In this document: positions 50,011 to 60,217 of the stretch, piece after piece
Position numbering within the stretch: position 1 is the stretch's first letter
How the letters are laid out: each line of letters begins with the position of its first letter
Source of the DNA: Sulfurimonas sp. HSL-1656
Lineage (GTDB): Bacteria > Campylobacterota > Campylobacteria > Campylobacterales > Sulfurimonadaceae
Direction of reading: 5' to 3'
NCBI RefSeq assembly: GCF_039645585.1
Contig: NZ_CP147915.1
Span: forward strand, 620,001-684,000
Length of the DNA: 64,000 nt
The notes under the pieces: model-generated
Databases searched by the model: none
Seen by the model: the letters and a program-made list of their open reading frames with translations, nothing else
Told to the model about the DNA's origin: nothing
Position numbers and translations under genes: made by a program

Positions 50011-52634
50011 CAGGCTCCCTGCAGGCTCTCGAGCTGGTCGAGGATCTTGCGCTGTTTGTTCTGGGCGTCAACGAGGGCCTCGCGGTTGGTGGCGACGACA
50101 TCTTCCGGCGCGTTGGCGACGAAGCGCTCGTTATTGAGCATGCCGGCCAGTTTGGCGATCTCTTTCTCCAGCTTCGCGTTCTGCTTCTCCAGCCGATCGA
50201 TGATCGGCGCGAGGTCGATGGAACCGGTCGGGATAAAGACTTCGACCTTCTCCCCGACGTCGCTGACGGCATTGTCCATCTTCTCTGTGACGAAACCGAC
50301 CTTCTCGACCTTGCCGAGGCGGCAGATGTAGGCATCCATCGCACCGGTGGTCACGGCATCCGTCTTGACGTAGGCCTCTTCGATCTTCTGGTTGCCCATG
50401 TCGATAAGGGTCTTCGCACGGCGGACGGTGACGATGGCGTCCATGATGACGTCGAACATCGCCTCGATTTGCATATCGCGTTCGCCCGCGTCCGGATAGC
50501 GGCTGATCATGATGGAGTCGCCGTTCTCCAGCGATGTGCCGGAGAGCTCGTGGTAAAGGTACTCGGTCATGAACGGCATGAACGGGTGCAGCAGCTTCAT
50601 GGAGGCTTTGAAGATGGCGCCCAGTTCCGGTACGCTCTCTTTGCTCACCTTGGAAAGCTCGATGCCCCAGTCACAGAACTCGTTCCACAGGAAGCGGTAG
50701 AGGACCGTGGCCGCGTCGTTGAAGCGGTACTCGTCGAGGAATCCGCGGGTCTCAACGACGGCGGCATTGAAGCGGCTCTGCATATAGCGTCCCAGGTCGG
50801 TTGTGACCGTGATGTTTTCCAGGTCGTCGAAGGTTTCGACGTTCATTTGGAGGAACTTCGCCGCGTTGTAGAGCTTGTTGGTGAAGTTGCGGCTCAGTTC
50901 CAGCTTCTCTTCGCTCAGGCGGATGTCGCGCCCCTGGACGGCGAGGACAGCCAGCGTGAAACGCAGGGCGTCGGCGCTGTATTTTTCGACCATATCGAGC
51001 GGGTCGATGACGTTGCCCTTGGACTTGGACATTTTCTGGCCGTTTTCGTCACGTACCAGCGCGTGCAGGTAGATGTGGTCAAAGGGGAGTTTACCCATGA
51101 AGGTTTCGCCCATGAGCATCATCCGCGCGACCCAGAAGAAGAGGATGTCGAAGCCGGTGATCAGCAGGCTGTTCGGGTAGAAGTTCTTGAGGTCGTCGCT
51201 CTCGAAGAGCTTGTCCATGACCGGATCGCCGTTGCCCCAGCCCAGGGTCGAGAAGGGCCAGAGCGCCGAGGAGAACCAGGTGTCGAGAACGTCGGGGTCC
51301 TGAACGATGTTCTTGGAAGAGCAGTGCGGACACGCTTCAGGTTCCTCCTGCTGTGACGCCCACTCATGGCCGCAGTCGTTGCAGTAGAAGACCGGGATGC
51401 GGTGGCCCCACCAGAGTTGGCGGGAGATACACCAGTCGCGCAGGTCGTTCATCCAGGCGTTGTAGCTGTTGATCCAGTGCTGCGGGAAGAACTTGACGAG
51501 ACCGTCGTTGACCTTCTCGATGCTGCCGCGGGCCGTTTCGGCACGAACGAACCACTGTTTGGAGATGTACGGCTCGACGACGTTCTTACAGCGGTAACAG
51601 TGGCCGACCTGGTGGACGTGGTCTTCGATCTTCTCGACGAAGCCCTCCTCTTCGAGGCGCTTGACGATGACCTCGCGCGCTTCGAGGCGTTCGAGCCCTT
51701 TGAACTCGCCCGCGAAGTCGTTGAGGATCCCTTTTTCGTCGAAAACGGTGATGAATTCGAGGTCATGGCGTTTGCCGACTTCGTAGTCGTTCGGGTCATG
51801 CGCCGGGGTGACCTTGACCATTCCGGTCCCGAACTCCATGTCGACGTGCTCGTCGGCAATGATGGGGATCTCGCGATCGATCAGCGGCAGTTTGAGCTTT
51901 TTGCCGATGAGATTTTTGTAGCGCTCGTCATCCGGGTGAACCATGACGGCGGTATCGCCGAAGTAGGTTTCCGGGCGGGTCGTGGCGACGACGATGTGAC
52001 CGCTGCCGTCGGCGTAGGGGTAGCGGACGTGGTAGAAGTGGCCGTTATGCTCTTCATACTCGACTTCGATGTCGGAGAGGGCACCGTCATGGGTACACCA
52101 GTTGACCATGTAGTTGCCGCGGACGATCAGCCCTTTGTCGTAGAGATTGACGAAGGCTTCCTTGACCGCGGATTTCAGTCCTTCGTCCATCGTAAAGCGC
52201 TCGCGGCTCCATGCCGGGGAGACGCCCATTTTGCGCAGCTGGCCGACCATGATCCCGCCGGACTCTTCCTTCCATGCCCAGACGCGTTCCAGGAACTTCT
52301 CGCGTCCGAGGGCTTCTTTGGTGGTTCCCTCGTCGAGCAGCTGTTTCTCGACGACGTTCTGCGTGGCGATCCCCGCGTGGTCCGTGCCGGGCTGCCACAG
52401 TGTCTTGTAGCCGTCCATCCGCTTGTAGCGGACGATGATGTCCTGGAGGGTGAAAGTGAGGGAGTGGCCGATGTGCAGGCGCCCGGTGACATTAGGCGGC
52501 GGCATCATGATGGCGAAGTTCTTGCCTTCTTTCTGGATGGCTTTGTTCCCGTCGATTTCGAAATAGCCGCGCGCTTCCCAGATAGGGTAGAACGCCGATT
52601 CGACGGATGAAGGATCATAGCTTTTTTTTGACAT
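50010..52634 (-). CDS. valS: valyl-tRNA synthetase
   Basis: An 874-residue class I synthetase. HIGH motif GRLHIGHSLT, KMSKS motif GQKMSKSKGN, the zinc-like CNDC...CPHC insertion, and a C-terminal coiled coil (LEKQNAKLEKEIAKL) typical of ValS. It charges tRNA-Val and edits threonine. A minus-strand TATAAT at 52706-52711 is its probable promoter. Confidence 0.97.
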   Translation of the reverse strand: MSKKSYDPSSVESAFYPIWEARGYFEIDGNKAIQKEGKNFAIMMPPPNVTGRLHIGHSLTFTLQDIIVRYKRMDGYKTLWQPGTDHAGIATQNVVEKQLLDEGTTKEALGREKFLERVWAWKEESGGIMVGQLRKMGVSPAWSRERFTMDEGLKSAVKEAFVNLYDKGLIVRGNYMVNWCTHDGALSDIEVEYEEHNGHFYHVRYPYADGSGHIVVATTRPETYFGDTAVMVHPDDERYKNLIGKKLKLPLIDREIPIIADEHVDMEFGTGMVKVTPAHDPNDYEVGKRHDLEFITVFDEKGILNDFAGEFKGLERLEAREVIVKRLEEEGFVEKIEDHVHQVGHCYRCKNVVEPYISKQWFVRAETARGSIEKVNDGLVKFFPQHWINSYNAWMNDLRDWCISRQLWWGHRIPVFYCNDCGHEWASQQEEPEACPHCSSKNIVQDPDVLDTWFSSALWPFSTLGWGNGDPVMDKLFESDDLKNFYPNSLLITGFDILFFWVARMMLMGETFMGKLPFDHIYLHALVRDENGQKMSKSKGNVIDPLDMVEKYSADALRFTLAVLAVQGRDIRLSEEKLELSRNFTNKLYNAAKFLQMNVETFDDLENITVTTDLGRYMQSRFNAAVVETRGFLDEYRFNDAATVLYRFLWNEFCDWGIELSKVSKESVPELGAIFKASMKLLHPFMPFMTEYLYHELSGTSLENGDSIMISRYPDAGERDMQIEAMFDVIMDAIVTVRRAKTLIDMGNQKIEEAYVKTDAVTTGAMDAYICRLGKVEKVGFVTEKMDNAVSDVGEKVEVFIPTGSIDLAPIIDRLEKQNAKLEKEIAKLAGMLNNERFVANAPEDVVATNREALVDAQNKQRKILDQLESLQGA

Positions 52635-52820
52635 GGATGTCCCCGTATTCTGCGCTTGTTTGGTTCAGATTTTGAAATGAATGAAGGCGCTTAAATTTTA
52701 GGCGGATTATAGCGAAACGGAGGTAAAATGCCGGACTCAACAGCGTAAAGCCGTCATCTTGACAGCCGAATTTTCCCGCATCTCACCCGTAAGAGCGAAG
52801 TCTACCCGCAAAGGACAGCA

Positions 52821-54902
52821 GTGCCCCTTTCCCGTCTCAATGAAGAGCAGTATAAAGCAGCAACCGCAGCATTCGGCCACAACCTGATCATCGCCTCTGC
52901 CGGTACGGGAAAGACGTCGACCATTGTCGGGCGGATTGCGCATTTGCTGGGGCAGGGTGTGCAGCCCCACGAGATCCTGCTGCTCACCTTTACGAATAAA
53001 GCGGCGGCGGAGATGGTCGAACGTGTCGCCTCCTTTTTCGGGACGGAGAAGGCGGGCCAGATCGATGCCGGGACCTTCCATGCCGTCAGCTACCGCTGGC
53101 TCAAGAGGCAGCAGGGCAAGGTCGTCCTCAAACAGCAGCGCGAACTGAAAACCCTTTTCCGCAGCGTCTATGAAAAGCGCAGTTTTCACCACCTGGAGGG
53201 GGAAAACGAACCCTACGGCGCTAATTACCTCTATGACCTCTACTCCTACTACCAGAATACGGAGATGGACAAGAGTTTCGAGATGTGGATTGCGGAGCGG
53301 CAGGAAGAGCATGACCGTTTTGCGATGATCTATGCCGACATCATCGACGAGTTCGAGGAGCTCAAAACCCAGTACGGTTTTTTGAATTTCAACGACCTGC
53401 TCCTGCAGATGCGCAAGCTCTGCGAACGGATGGAGCTGGGGTACAAAGAGGTGCTTGTCGACGAGTACCAGGATACCAATGCACTGCAAGGGACGCTCAT
53501 CGACGCGATGAGTCCACCGTCGCTCTTCTGTGTCGGAGATTATGACCAGTCGATCTACGCCTTCAACGGGGCGGATATCTCCATTATCGGTTCCTTTTCG
53601 CAGAAGTACCCTGACGCCGACGTCCATACCCTCTCTAAAAACTACCGCTCTACGGTCCCTATCCTCTCCCTGGCGAACAAGGTGATTGCTAAGAATGAAC
53701 GCATCTACCCGAAACAACTCGAGGTGACCCGTGATCATACCGCGACGCCGCCGAAGCTGCTGGTCTACGACGAACTCTTCGAACAGTACCACGGCATTGC
53801 GGAGATGATCGGCAAGAGTGCCACCGAGCATGAGGAGATCGCCGTCATTTTCCGTAACAACTCCAGCGCGGACGGGATCGAGGCGGCACTGCGGGAAAAG
53901 GGGATCGCCTGCCGCCGGCGCGGCGGGGTCAGCTTCTTCGACGCCAAAGAGGTAAAGTTTATTCTCGATATCTACACGCTGCTCGTCAACGAGAGCGACA
54001 TGATGGCGTTCATCCATGTATTCGAACATGCCAAAGGGGTGGGAAGCGCTCTGGCGAAGGAACTCTACGTGGCGCTGCAGTTCCTTGGCGGCGGTTCCAT
54101 GCTCCGCGGGTTGTATACGCCCGATCTGAAGATCAGCAATCCTTTCGAGAAACGGAAACTGAACCACCAGCTCGGACTCTTCGATGATTTTCTCGAGCTC
54201 GGGCATGCCGGCCGTTTTGCCGAGGTGATCAGTGACAAGAAACTGCTGAAGAACCCCGTGCTGAAGCATCCGAAGCTGACCAAAGACGGGGCGAAAATGC
54301 TCTCACAGTTCTATACGCTGCTGCAGGCGATCAAAAACCTTTCGCGCCCCCAGAATGTCGTACAGAAGATAGCCGCTTCCGATCTCTATGCGGCGGTCGC
54401 GGAGCAGCTGGCCGTCCGACGTGCCATTCTGCCTGACGGCCAGGTTGACGCGAAGCTTAAAACGGAAGCGCTGGAACGTATCCGCCGCAAACCGGCGGTA
54501 CTCCAGGAACTGGCAAAGCCCTACAAAGAGCATGAACGTTTCCTCAATGCCATGATTCTTGGTTCCCAGGACCTGACACAGGGCGAAGGGGTGCATCTTC
54601 TCAGTATCCATGCTTCCAAAGGCCTGGAATATAAAGAGGTCTATGTCATAGACCTGATGGACGGGCGTTTCCCCAACCGAAAACTGATGGGTAAGGGGGG
54701 CAGCCTGGATGAGGAGCGGAGGCTCTTTTATGTGGCGGTGACCCGGGCCAAAGATATCCTCTATCTCAGTTTTGCCAAATACGACAGGATCAAAAAGGCA
54801 CAGTTCGTGCCGTCGATATTCCTGTACGAAGCCGGAATGCTTAAAGAGGACGAAGAGTACAGAATGCTTGTGAAGAAAGAGGAAGCGAAAGAGGAGAAAT
54901 AA
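52821..54902 (+). CDS. UvrD/Rep/PcrA-type DNA helicase
   Basis: A 693-residue SF1A helicase. Motif I is ASAGTGKTSTIV, Ia LLTFTNKAA, II VDEYQDTN, III GDYDQSIYAFNGA, IV LSKNYRST, V VHLLSIHASKGLEYKEVY and VI RRLFYVAVTRAK, all intact. Used in repair and fork restart; assignment to UvrD, Rep or PcrA is not certain. The start is GTG 52821 after AAAGGAC, with a leader of about 90 bases from a TAAAAT (52724-52729). Confidence 0.92.
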   Translation: MPLSRLNEEQYKAATAAFGHNLIIASAGTGKTSTIVGRIAHLLGQGVQPHEILLLTFTNKAAAEMVERVASFFGTEKAGQIDAGTFHAVSYRWLKRQQGKVVLKQQRELKTLFRSVYEKRSFHHLEGENEPYGANYLYDLYSYYQNTEMDKSFEMWIAERQEEHDRFAMIYADIIDEFEELKTQYGFLNFNDLLLQMRKLCERMELGYKEVLVDEYQDTNALQGTLIDAMSPPSLFCVGDYDQSIYAFNGADISIIGSFSQKYPDADVHTLSKNYRSTVPILSLANKVIAKNERIYPKQLEVTRDHTATPPKLLVYDELFEQYHGIAEMIGKSATEHEEIAVIFRNNSSADGIEAALREKGIACRRRGGVSFFDAKEVKFILDIYTLLVNESDMMAFIHVFEHAKGVGSALAKELYVALQFLGGGSMLRGLYTPDLKISNPFEKRKLNHQLGLFDDFLELGHAGRFAEVISDKKLLKNPVLKHPKLTKDGAKMLSQFYTLLQAIKNLSRPQNVVQKIAASDLYAAVAEQLAVRRAILPDGQVDAKLKTEALERIRRKPAVLQELAKPYKEHERFLNAMILGSQDLTQGEGVHLLSIHASKGLEYKEVYVIDLMDGRFPNRKLMGKGGSLDEERRLFYVAVTRAKDILYLSFAKYDRIKKAQFVPSIFLYEAGMLKEDEEYRMLVKKEEAKEEK

Positions 54903-54906
54903 GAGG

Positions 54907-54932
54907 ACGCTGCGAGAGCGTCTTCTTTCTTA
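54907..54932. terminator. terminator between helicase and pilus operon
   Basis: GACGCT-GCGAG-AGCGTC (54907-54923) followed by TTCTTTCTT. It closes the helicase transcript and may also act on the convergent pilus operon. Confidence 0.7.
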
Positions 54933-56177
54933 ACCACGACCTTGAACGGCGTCGTTGAGTGACCACATTGGCAGGAAGATACCAAGGGCAAGCAGCAAAA
55001 CCATGGCCGCAATGATAAAGAGCATGATCGGTTCGATCGCTTCGGCCAGACCATCGATAATCTGGTCAAAGCGCATCTTGTAATAGTCTGTGACTTTTTC
55101 CAACATTGAGTCAAGTTGACCACCCTGCTCACCGGCGGAGATCATCTGGATGATCATGTTCTCAAACAAACCGGTATCTGCAAGCCCCTCACTGAGCGAT
55201 GACCCCTTTTCAACAGCCTGACGCACAGTTGACAATTTTTCCTGCAGGGGTAGATTGTCAATCATCGCAATTGACGTTTCGAGTGCGTCGGCAATCGGAA
55301 TACCCGCTTTGACCAGAGCCGAAAAGACCAGCGTAAAACGGTTAAGCGTCGAGTACATGATCAGGTTCTTGATGAGATAGGTTTTTAGCAGGAGCTGGTG
55401 CCACCTGAATCTAAACTCCCGGTTGGTATTGAGCATATATCTGAAAATGATAATGAACACGATCAGAGCGGCTAGCACATAAGGGCCAAAGTTGTTGAAA
55501 AGATACTCCAGTTTCAACAGAATAATTGTCGGTAACGGCAGGTCGGCATGAAGCTCTTCAAAAATCTTTTTGAACTGCGGTACGACATAGGAGATCAGAA
55601 TAGTGAATGCGACAGCCATGGCAATCATGACATTACGCGGGTAGGCCATTGCTTTTTTGAATTTGATAACGTTGCGCCGTATCTCTTCGAGCATATCGGC
55701 AAGCTGGTAGAGCGATTCAGCCATATTACCGGTCTGCTCACCGAGCTCGACCATCGCCAGCGTAAGCCCGCCGAGTTGGAAGCGAAAGTTCTCCATTGAT
55801 TTAGACATGCTGGAACCAGAGTTGATGTCTTCAGCGATTGATGAAAAAATCTCTTCTAGTACAGGGTCGTTGGCTGCACGTGCAATTTCATTCAATGCAT
55901 CGTGCACTGAGATCCCGGCATTAGTCATAACCGCTAGCTGCCGAATTGCAGCAATCAGGGAGTCTGGCTTAACCTTTTTCTTTTTGACATTGCCAATGAC
56001 ACGCTCTTTAAAGTGCTTAAGCTGGTCTTCCAGCGGTGCCGCACCTTCGGTGACATTGACGACGATCCCCGGATAACGTACTTTCGCAATATACATTGCC
56101 TCTTTTTTTCCGTCGGCATAAAAGCCGTGCTGTACCTTTTTACCTTTGGCCAGGACTGTTGCGAGATAGTATTTCAT
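54930..56177 (-). CDS. mshG: type IV pilus / T2SS inner-membrane platform protein (MshG/GspF-like)
   Basis: A 415-residue GspF-family protein with two homologous F domains (about 80-200 and 280-400) and three membrane helices. Typical motifs are RQLAVMTNAGISVHDAL, ELGEQTGNM and SALVKAGIPIADAL, then ISAGEQGGQLDSML. It forms the platform on which the pilus is assembled, driven by the ATPase MshE encoded just upstream (4-base overlap). Last gene of the cluster; no pilin gene follows. Confidence 0.9.
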   Translation of the reverse strand: MKYYLATVLAKGKKVQHGFYADGKKEAMYIAKVRYPGIVVNVTEGAAPLEDQLKHFKERVIGNVKKKKVKPDSLIAAIRQLAVMTNAGISVHDALNEIARAANDPVLEEIFSSIAEDINSGSSMSKSMENFRFQLGGLTLAMVELGEQTGNMAESLYQLADMLEEIRRNVIKFKKAMAYPRNVMIAMAVAFTILISYVVPQFKKIFEELHADLPLPTIILLKLEYLFNNFGPYVLAALIVFIIIFRYMLNTNREFRFRWHQLLLKTYLIKNLIMYSTLNRFTLVFSALVKAGIPIADALETSIAMIDNLPLQEKLSTVRQAVEKGSSLSEGLADTGLFENMIIQMISAGEQGGQLDSMLEKVTDYYKMRFDQIIDGLAEAIEPIMLFIIAAMVLLLALGIFLPMWSLNDAVQGRG

Positions 56178-57910
56178 TCTTTTGCCACCCTTAAGACTTC
56201 TTCGATGGTTGTTTTACCTTCGACAACCTTTTTCATCCCATTTTGGAACATACTAACAAAACCTTCCTGAATTGCCTGTTTCATCATCTCCTCTTTGGAG
56301 GCGCTCCTGGCAATCATACTGCTGAGCGTTTCAGTGATGGGCAGTACCTCACTGATCATCTCCCGGCCCAGATAGCCGCTGCCGTTGCACTCTTTGCATC
56401 CTATACCATGGTAGAAGACCGTTTCGGGCGGAAGGTATGCTTTATACTCTTTAAGCAGGCTGGGTGGTACCTCAAGCTCTTTTTTACAGTGAGGACAGAT
56501 TTTACGCACCAGACGTTGTGCCTGAACGGCAACGACGGCCCCGCTGATAAGGTAGGGTTCAATGCCCATGTCCGCCATACGGGGCAGGGCGCTGATGGCA
56601 TCATTCGTATGCAGTGTTGAGATGACGAGGTGACCGGTCAAAGCCGCCTTGATCGCAATCTCCAGGGTTTCGTGGTCACGGATTTCACCGATCATGATCT
56701 TGTCCGGGTCCTGACGCAAAATGGAGCGTAGTGCTGCGGCAAAGGTCATGCCGACCTGAGGATGCACCTGGACCTGCTGAATGAGATTCATCCGGTATTC
56801 GACAGGGTCTTCAACGGTAATGACTTTATCTTCCACATTACGCAGTTCGTTGAGGGCGCCGTAAAGTGTTGTTGTTTTCCCCGAACCGGTCGGTCCGGTA
56901 ACAAGGAGGATACCGTGGGGTTTTTTGAGTGCCTGGATAAGCTTTTTGTACCCATCGGTATCCATACCGGCATCTTCCAGTCGGATCAGGGCCTTCTCTT
57001 TATCCAAAATACGCATAACAATCGACTCGCCGTAGAGAATCGGCAGCGTGGAGAAACGGAAGTCATATTCACGGTCTCCGACCATGGCGGAGAAACGACC
57101 GTCCTGCGGCTTGCGCTTTTCGGCGATATCAAGATTAGAGAGGAGTTTGAAGCGCGAGGCCAGCGGCGGATAGATATCCTGGTCAAAGATGAAGATTTCG
57201 GCAAGTTTACCGTCTACCCGCGCCCGAACGACGCAGTTATTTTCTGTCGGCTCAATATGGATGTCACTGGCCCGGCTTTTGATACAGGTTTTTAGAATAA
57301 CGTTGATCAGCTGCAAAATGGAGGAAGCATCTTTTTGTTCCTCCGGGGATCCAATAGTGTTGAGCTCTTTACGGATGTTGTCAACAAGACCTTTGACACT
57401 GCTTTTAATGTCGATCTTGAAAAGATAGGACTGTATCTGCTTTCCTGAAGAGATCGCTACTTGTAGTGGCTTGCGTGGAAATACACGCTGAATGGCTTCC
57501 TGGGCATCGATATTAAGCGGATCGGCGAATGCCACGGTAATACTCATATCGCTTTCTGCTACCGGCAGGGCATTGGAACGTTGCAGAAGATTCAGGGGAA
57601 CACGCTCAGCGAGACGGTAATCCATATCGATCGAATCGAGATCGATATACTGGATCTCCAGGACTTCAGCCAGGTATTCGAGGACCGCCCTTTCCGGAAG
57701 GAAAGTGTACTGTTTGAGAATTTCCAGGTCATATTTGCCTGCCCGGATCTGTTCGACGACAAAACGTTTGACAAAATTGAGTGAAACGGCACCGACTTTC
57801 GTCAGTGTTTCCAGCAGAATCTCCTCTTTGACCCCGACCTTTACAAGGCGGTCAATCTGGGTCTGAGAGATATGCTTTTTTTCCAGAAGATCGTGAGTTA
57901 TTCTATCCAC
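56174..57910 (-). CDS. mshE: pilus assembly ATPase (MshE/GspE family)
   Basis: A 578-residue secretion ATPase. N-terminal MshEN-type domain (about 1-170), Walker A GPTGSGKTTTLYGALNEL, Asp box, Walker B (IMIGEIRDHETLEIA), His box, and the four-Cys zinc module CPHC...CKEC. MshEN domains in relatives bind c-di-GMP, which would link this pilus to the cyclic-di-GMP enzymes in this window; the binding residues were not verified. Confidence 0.93.
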   Translation of the reverse strand: MDRITHDLLEKKHISQTQIDRLVKVGVKEEILLETLTKVGAVSLNFVKRFVVEQIRAGKYDLEILKQYTFLPERAVLEYLAEVLEIQYIDLDSIDMDYRLAERVPLNLLQRSNALPVAESDMSITVAFADPLNIDAQEAIQRVFPRKPLQVAISSGKQIQSYLFKIDIKSSVKGLVDNIRKELNTIGSPEEQKDASSILQLINVILKTCIKSRASDIHIEPTENNCVVRARVDGKLAEIFIFDQDIYPPLASRFKLLSNLDIAEKRKPQDGRFSAMVGDREYDFRFSTLPILYGESIVMRILDKEKALIRLEDAGMDTDGYKKLIQALKKPHGILLVTGPTGSGKTTTLYGALNELRNVEDKVITVEDPVEYRMNLIQQVQVHPQVGMTFAAALRSILRQDPDKIMIGEIRDHETLEIAIKAALTGHLVISTLHTNDAISALPRMADMGIEPYLISGAVVAVQAQRLVRKICPHCKKELEVPPSLLKEYKAYLPPETVFYHGIGCKECNGSGYLGREMISEVLPITETLSSMIARSASKEEMMKQAIQEGFVSMFQNGMKKVVEGKTTIEEVLRVAKE

Positions 57911-57922
57911 TTCAGACTGCCT

Positions 57923-58471
57923 TTAACGGTAAATATGCTGTTTTGTTAATATTGTATCATAATATTCAGTGATGCCCAGATTCAGGGAGCGACCGGTACG
58001 CTGAAGGAAAAGTTGATAACTTCGACGCGCATTTTTCGGATCGCTGAAAACATAGGTATCACCGTTCCTGACAAACTTGTTTGCACTGTAGAGATCAAAC
58101 ACCCGCGAGAGAAGATGATCGGATGTGGGAAGGTTGAGACCGGTGATCGGTGCACGCTCCTCCAGGGCATTGAGCAAGAGATTTTTTTGCAGCAGAATCG
58201 CTGTAAAATAGGTGGCATTTTTGCGTGCCTCAGGAGAGTTTTTCAACATGACAATAGGCAGTGCAAGCCGGTCGATCCGATCGGCTTCAAGGCATGCAAA
58301 AGCATAGAGTGAGACAAACCGTTCATCGTCTTGATGGCGCTGAAGCTCTTTCACCCCTGCATTGCAGGCTTGAATGTACTGACCGTTTTGATAGAGTCTG
58401 TAGAGTCCACTGCTGTCGGAAGCGGCAAGTAGCAATGGCATGAGCGCCAAAAGTGAAGCGAAGTGCTTCAT
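57923..58471 (-). CDS. exported TPR-like protein of the pilus cluster, unknown
   Basis: A 182-residue protein with a signal peptide (MKHFASLLALMPLLLAAS) and helical hairpins reminiscent of TPR repeats (YRLYQNGQYIQACNAGVKEL). Not recognised as a known Msh protein. It lies between mshN-like and mshE with a 4-base overlap at its start, so it is part of the operon and probably a periplasmic assembly factor. Confidence 0.65.
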   Translation of the reverse strand: MKHFASLLALMPLLLAASDSSGLYRLYQNGQYIQACNAGVKELQRHQDDERFVSLYAFACLEADRIDRLALPIVMLKNSPEARKNATYFTAILLQKNLLLNALEERAPITGLNLPTSDHLLSRVFDLYSANKFVRNGDTYVFSDPKNARRSYQLFLQRTGRSLNLGITEYYDTILTKQHIYR

Positions 58472-59412
58472 TCAAGGGCGCCTTTCTCCATCTGGTCCAG
58501 GGCGAGTTTGGCTTTGACGGAGCTGCTCTCCTGGATATAGCTTTTCAGCGTTTTGATCGCCATCTCCTTTTGATCCATTTTATAAAGTGACTTGGCGAAA
58601 ATAAGCCATGAATCCTCAATCGTACTGTCAAGTTCATTGGTGATCAGCGCATAATTGTATGCCTGCTGGTAGTTGCCGATATTATAATAACGTTTGGCGA
58701 CAAAGAGACTCAGAACAGGGTTCTTGCTCTTTTTGAAACGGGCAATGACGTCTTGAATGTCTTTCATGTCGTCGTCGCGCAGGATCGTCATGCCACCTGA
58801 ATCTTCTACATCTTCCACGGACTCTTGGGGTCTTTCGTTACGGCTTTGCATGGCTTTGACAGCCTTCTGAGGCTGGATAGACGGCAAAGACTCTGCTTGA
58901 GGGGATGGCGCTTCAATGGTTTGGATTTCTTCTTCCGGTGGTGCTGAAATGACGGGAGCGGGAGCAGGTGCTTGTTTGACGGGCCTTGGCTTTACAGAAG
59001 GTGCAACATCCTTGATAACGGGAGCCGGTTGTGTATTAACGTGTGCATAGTAGTCCATCACATCGGATTCCATCTCTTCCATGAACTCCATAGAAGGGGT
59101 AAGTTTCATTGTGGGGGCTGCAGTTTGCTCATTCGTCGGAGAAGATGGCGTTGCATTGACTTCAGCAGTAACCACCTGAGACGGCTCGACGTCTTGAAGG
59201 GTGGACGGGACGGTCGTTGTTGTTTGAATCGAAGAAGGTTTGACCACATCGGCTGATTTGATTTCTGATGGTAGTTGTGTATCGGGCGTCATGAGCACAA
59301 TGGTCACGATAATAACTGTGAGTGCAGCAACCCCACTGCCTATCATATAAGGGATCAGGCGCACACGACGATATTTTTTCCAGCGCTGTTCGAGTTCAGG
59401 AACGTTAAGCAT
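58468..59412 (-). CDS. MshN-like membrane protein with TPR tail
   Basis: A 314-residue protein with one membrane helix (about 20-42, LIPYMIGSGVAALTVIIVTI), a long Pro/Ser/Thr/Glu-rich periplasmic linker and C-terminal TPR-like repeats (about 215-310; FVAKRYYNIGNYQQAYNYAL). This layout matches MshN of MSHA pilus operons. ATG 59412 was preferred; a TTG at 59430 would add six residues. It overlaps the mshM-like gene by 8 bases. Confidence 0.7.
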   Translation of the reverse strand: MLNVPELEQRWKKYRRVRLIPYMIGSGVAALTVIIVTIVLMTPDTQLPSEIKSADVVKPSSIQTTTTVPSTLQDVEPSQVVTAEVNATPSSPTNEQTAAPTMKLTPSMEFMEEMESDVMDYYAHVNTQPAPVIKDVAPSVKPRPVKQAPAPAPVISAPPEEEIQTIEAPSPQAESLPSIQPQKAVKAMQSRNERPQESVEDVEDSGGMTILRDDDMKDIQDVIARFKKSKNPVLSLFVAKRYYNIGNYQQAYNYALITNELDSTIEDSWLIFAKSLYKMDQKEMAIKTLKSYIQESSSVKAKLALDQMEKGALE

Positions 59413-60217
59413 GGATAAACCCCGTTTCAATACCTGCCATCTCGATCATCTTGCGGTTAATGGACGTATAGTTGATCTGAGTCGGTTGATTCTCTTCATA
59501 CCATGATGCAATACTGAAAAGGGCGAAGAGCAGTTTGTTCGTATTTCGGTAATTGCCTTCGGTCAGTTCATGGATCCAGCGGACATTCTTGTCATTGAAC
59601 ATATTGGCAACATCAAAACAGTTCGACCGGAGCAGTTTTTTCTGAATGTAGATTTTCAGTTCTGCGGCGGAAGCGTTGAGCAACTCTTGTGCCTCCCAGA
59701 TGCGTGATTGGAAGTGTTCTTTGGCAATAACATCTTCCTGCTCCGTTTTGTGGAGGGAGATAATAAACTTGATCTGTCGTGTGTCGGAGATGAGACGTAT
59801 TTTTTCCAACAGAGCTGTCGAATACATCTGTGCTTCATCCAGCAAAATAACCGGCGCTGTTTCAAAGGTATACTGCGCAGCCAGTTCATTAAAACGTGTA
59901 AAATGAATTGGTTCGTCTGTAATGTAGTCGAAAACATCCCGTGCCAGCGAGCGGAAAAACGCGTCCTCATCCGTGATCGGAGTCTGGTAGAGAACGATTT
60001 TTTGCCGGTCATGCAGCTCTTTATAGATGCGGCTGAGCATCATACTTTTCCCTGTCCCGGGTTTGCCGAACAATAGAATCATTTTGAGGGGTTTTTTAAT
60101 GGCTTCCATCAGGGATCTGTAGACGATGGCGACGCGATCAAGCTGCACGTATGCATTCGCGTCGACGACATCGAGAAAGACCTCTTTGGAAACGTCAAAG
60201 AGGTTGTTATTCTGCAT
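59405..60217 (-). CDS. mshM: AAA ATPase of the ExeA/MshM family
   Basis: A 270-residue AAA+ ATPase with Walker A FGKPGTGKSMML and Walker B VILLDEAQMY, then sensor-like SDTRQIKFIISLHK. It is the MshM/ExeA-type ATPase thought to help place the secretin and its peptidoglycan passage. It overlaps the secretin gene by 11 bases. Confidence 0.82.
   Translation of the reverse strand: MQNNNLFDVSKEVFLDVVDANAYVQLDRVAIVYRSLMEAIKKPLKMILLFGKPGTGKSMMLSRIYKELHDRQKIVLYQTPITDEDAFFRSLARDVFDYITDEPIHFTRFNELAAQYTFETAPVILLDEAQMYSTALLEKIRLISDTRQIKFIISLHKTEQEDVIAKEHFQSRIWEAQELLNASAAELKIYIQKKLLRSNCFDVANMFNDKNVRWIHELTEGNYRNTNKLLFALFSIASWYEENQPTQINYTSINRKMIEMAGIETGFIHA

Noticed and set aside
48466-50331. Plus-strand frame of 621 codons opposite the SulP and valS genes
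   Set aside because: Asp/Gly/Glu/His-rich antisense shadow spanning the junction of two well-recognised minus-strand genes.
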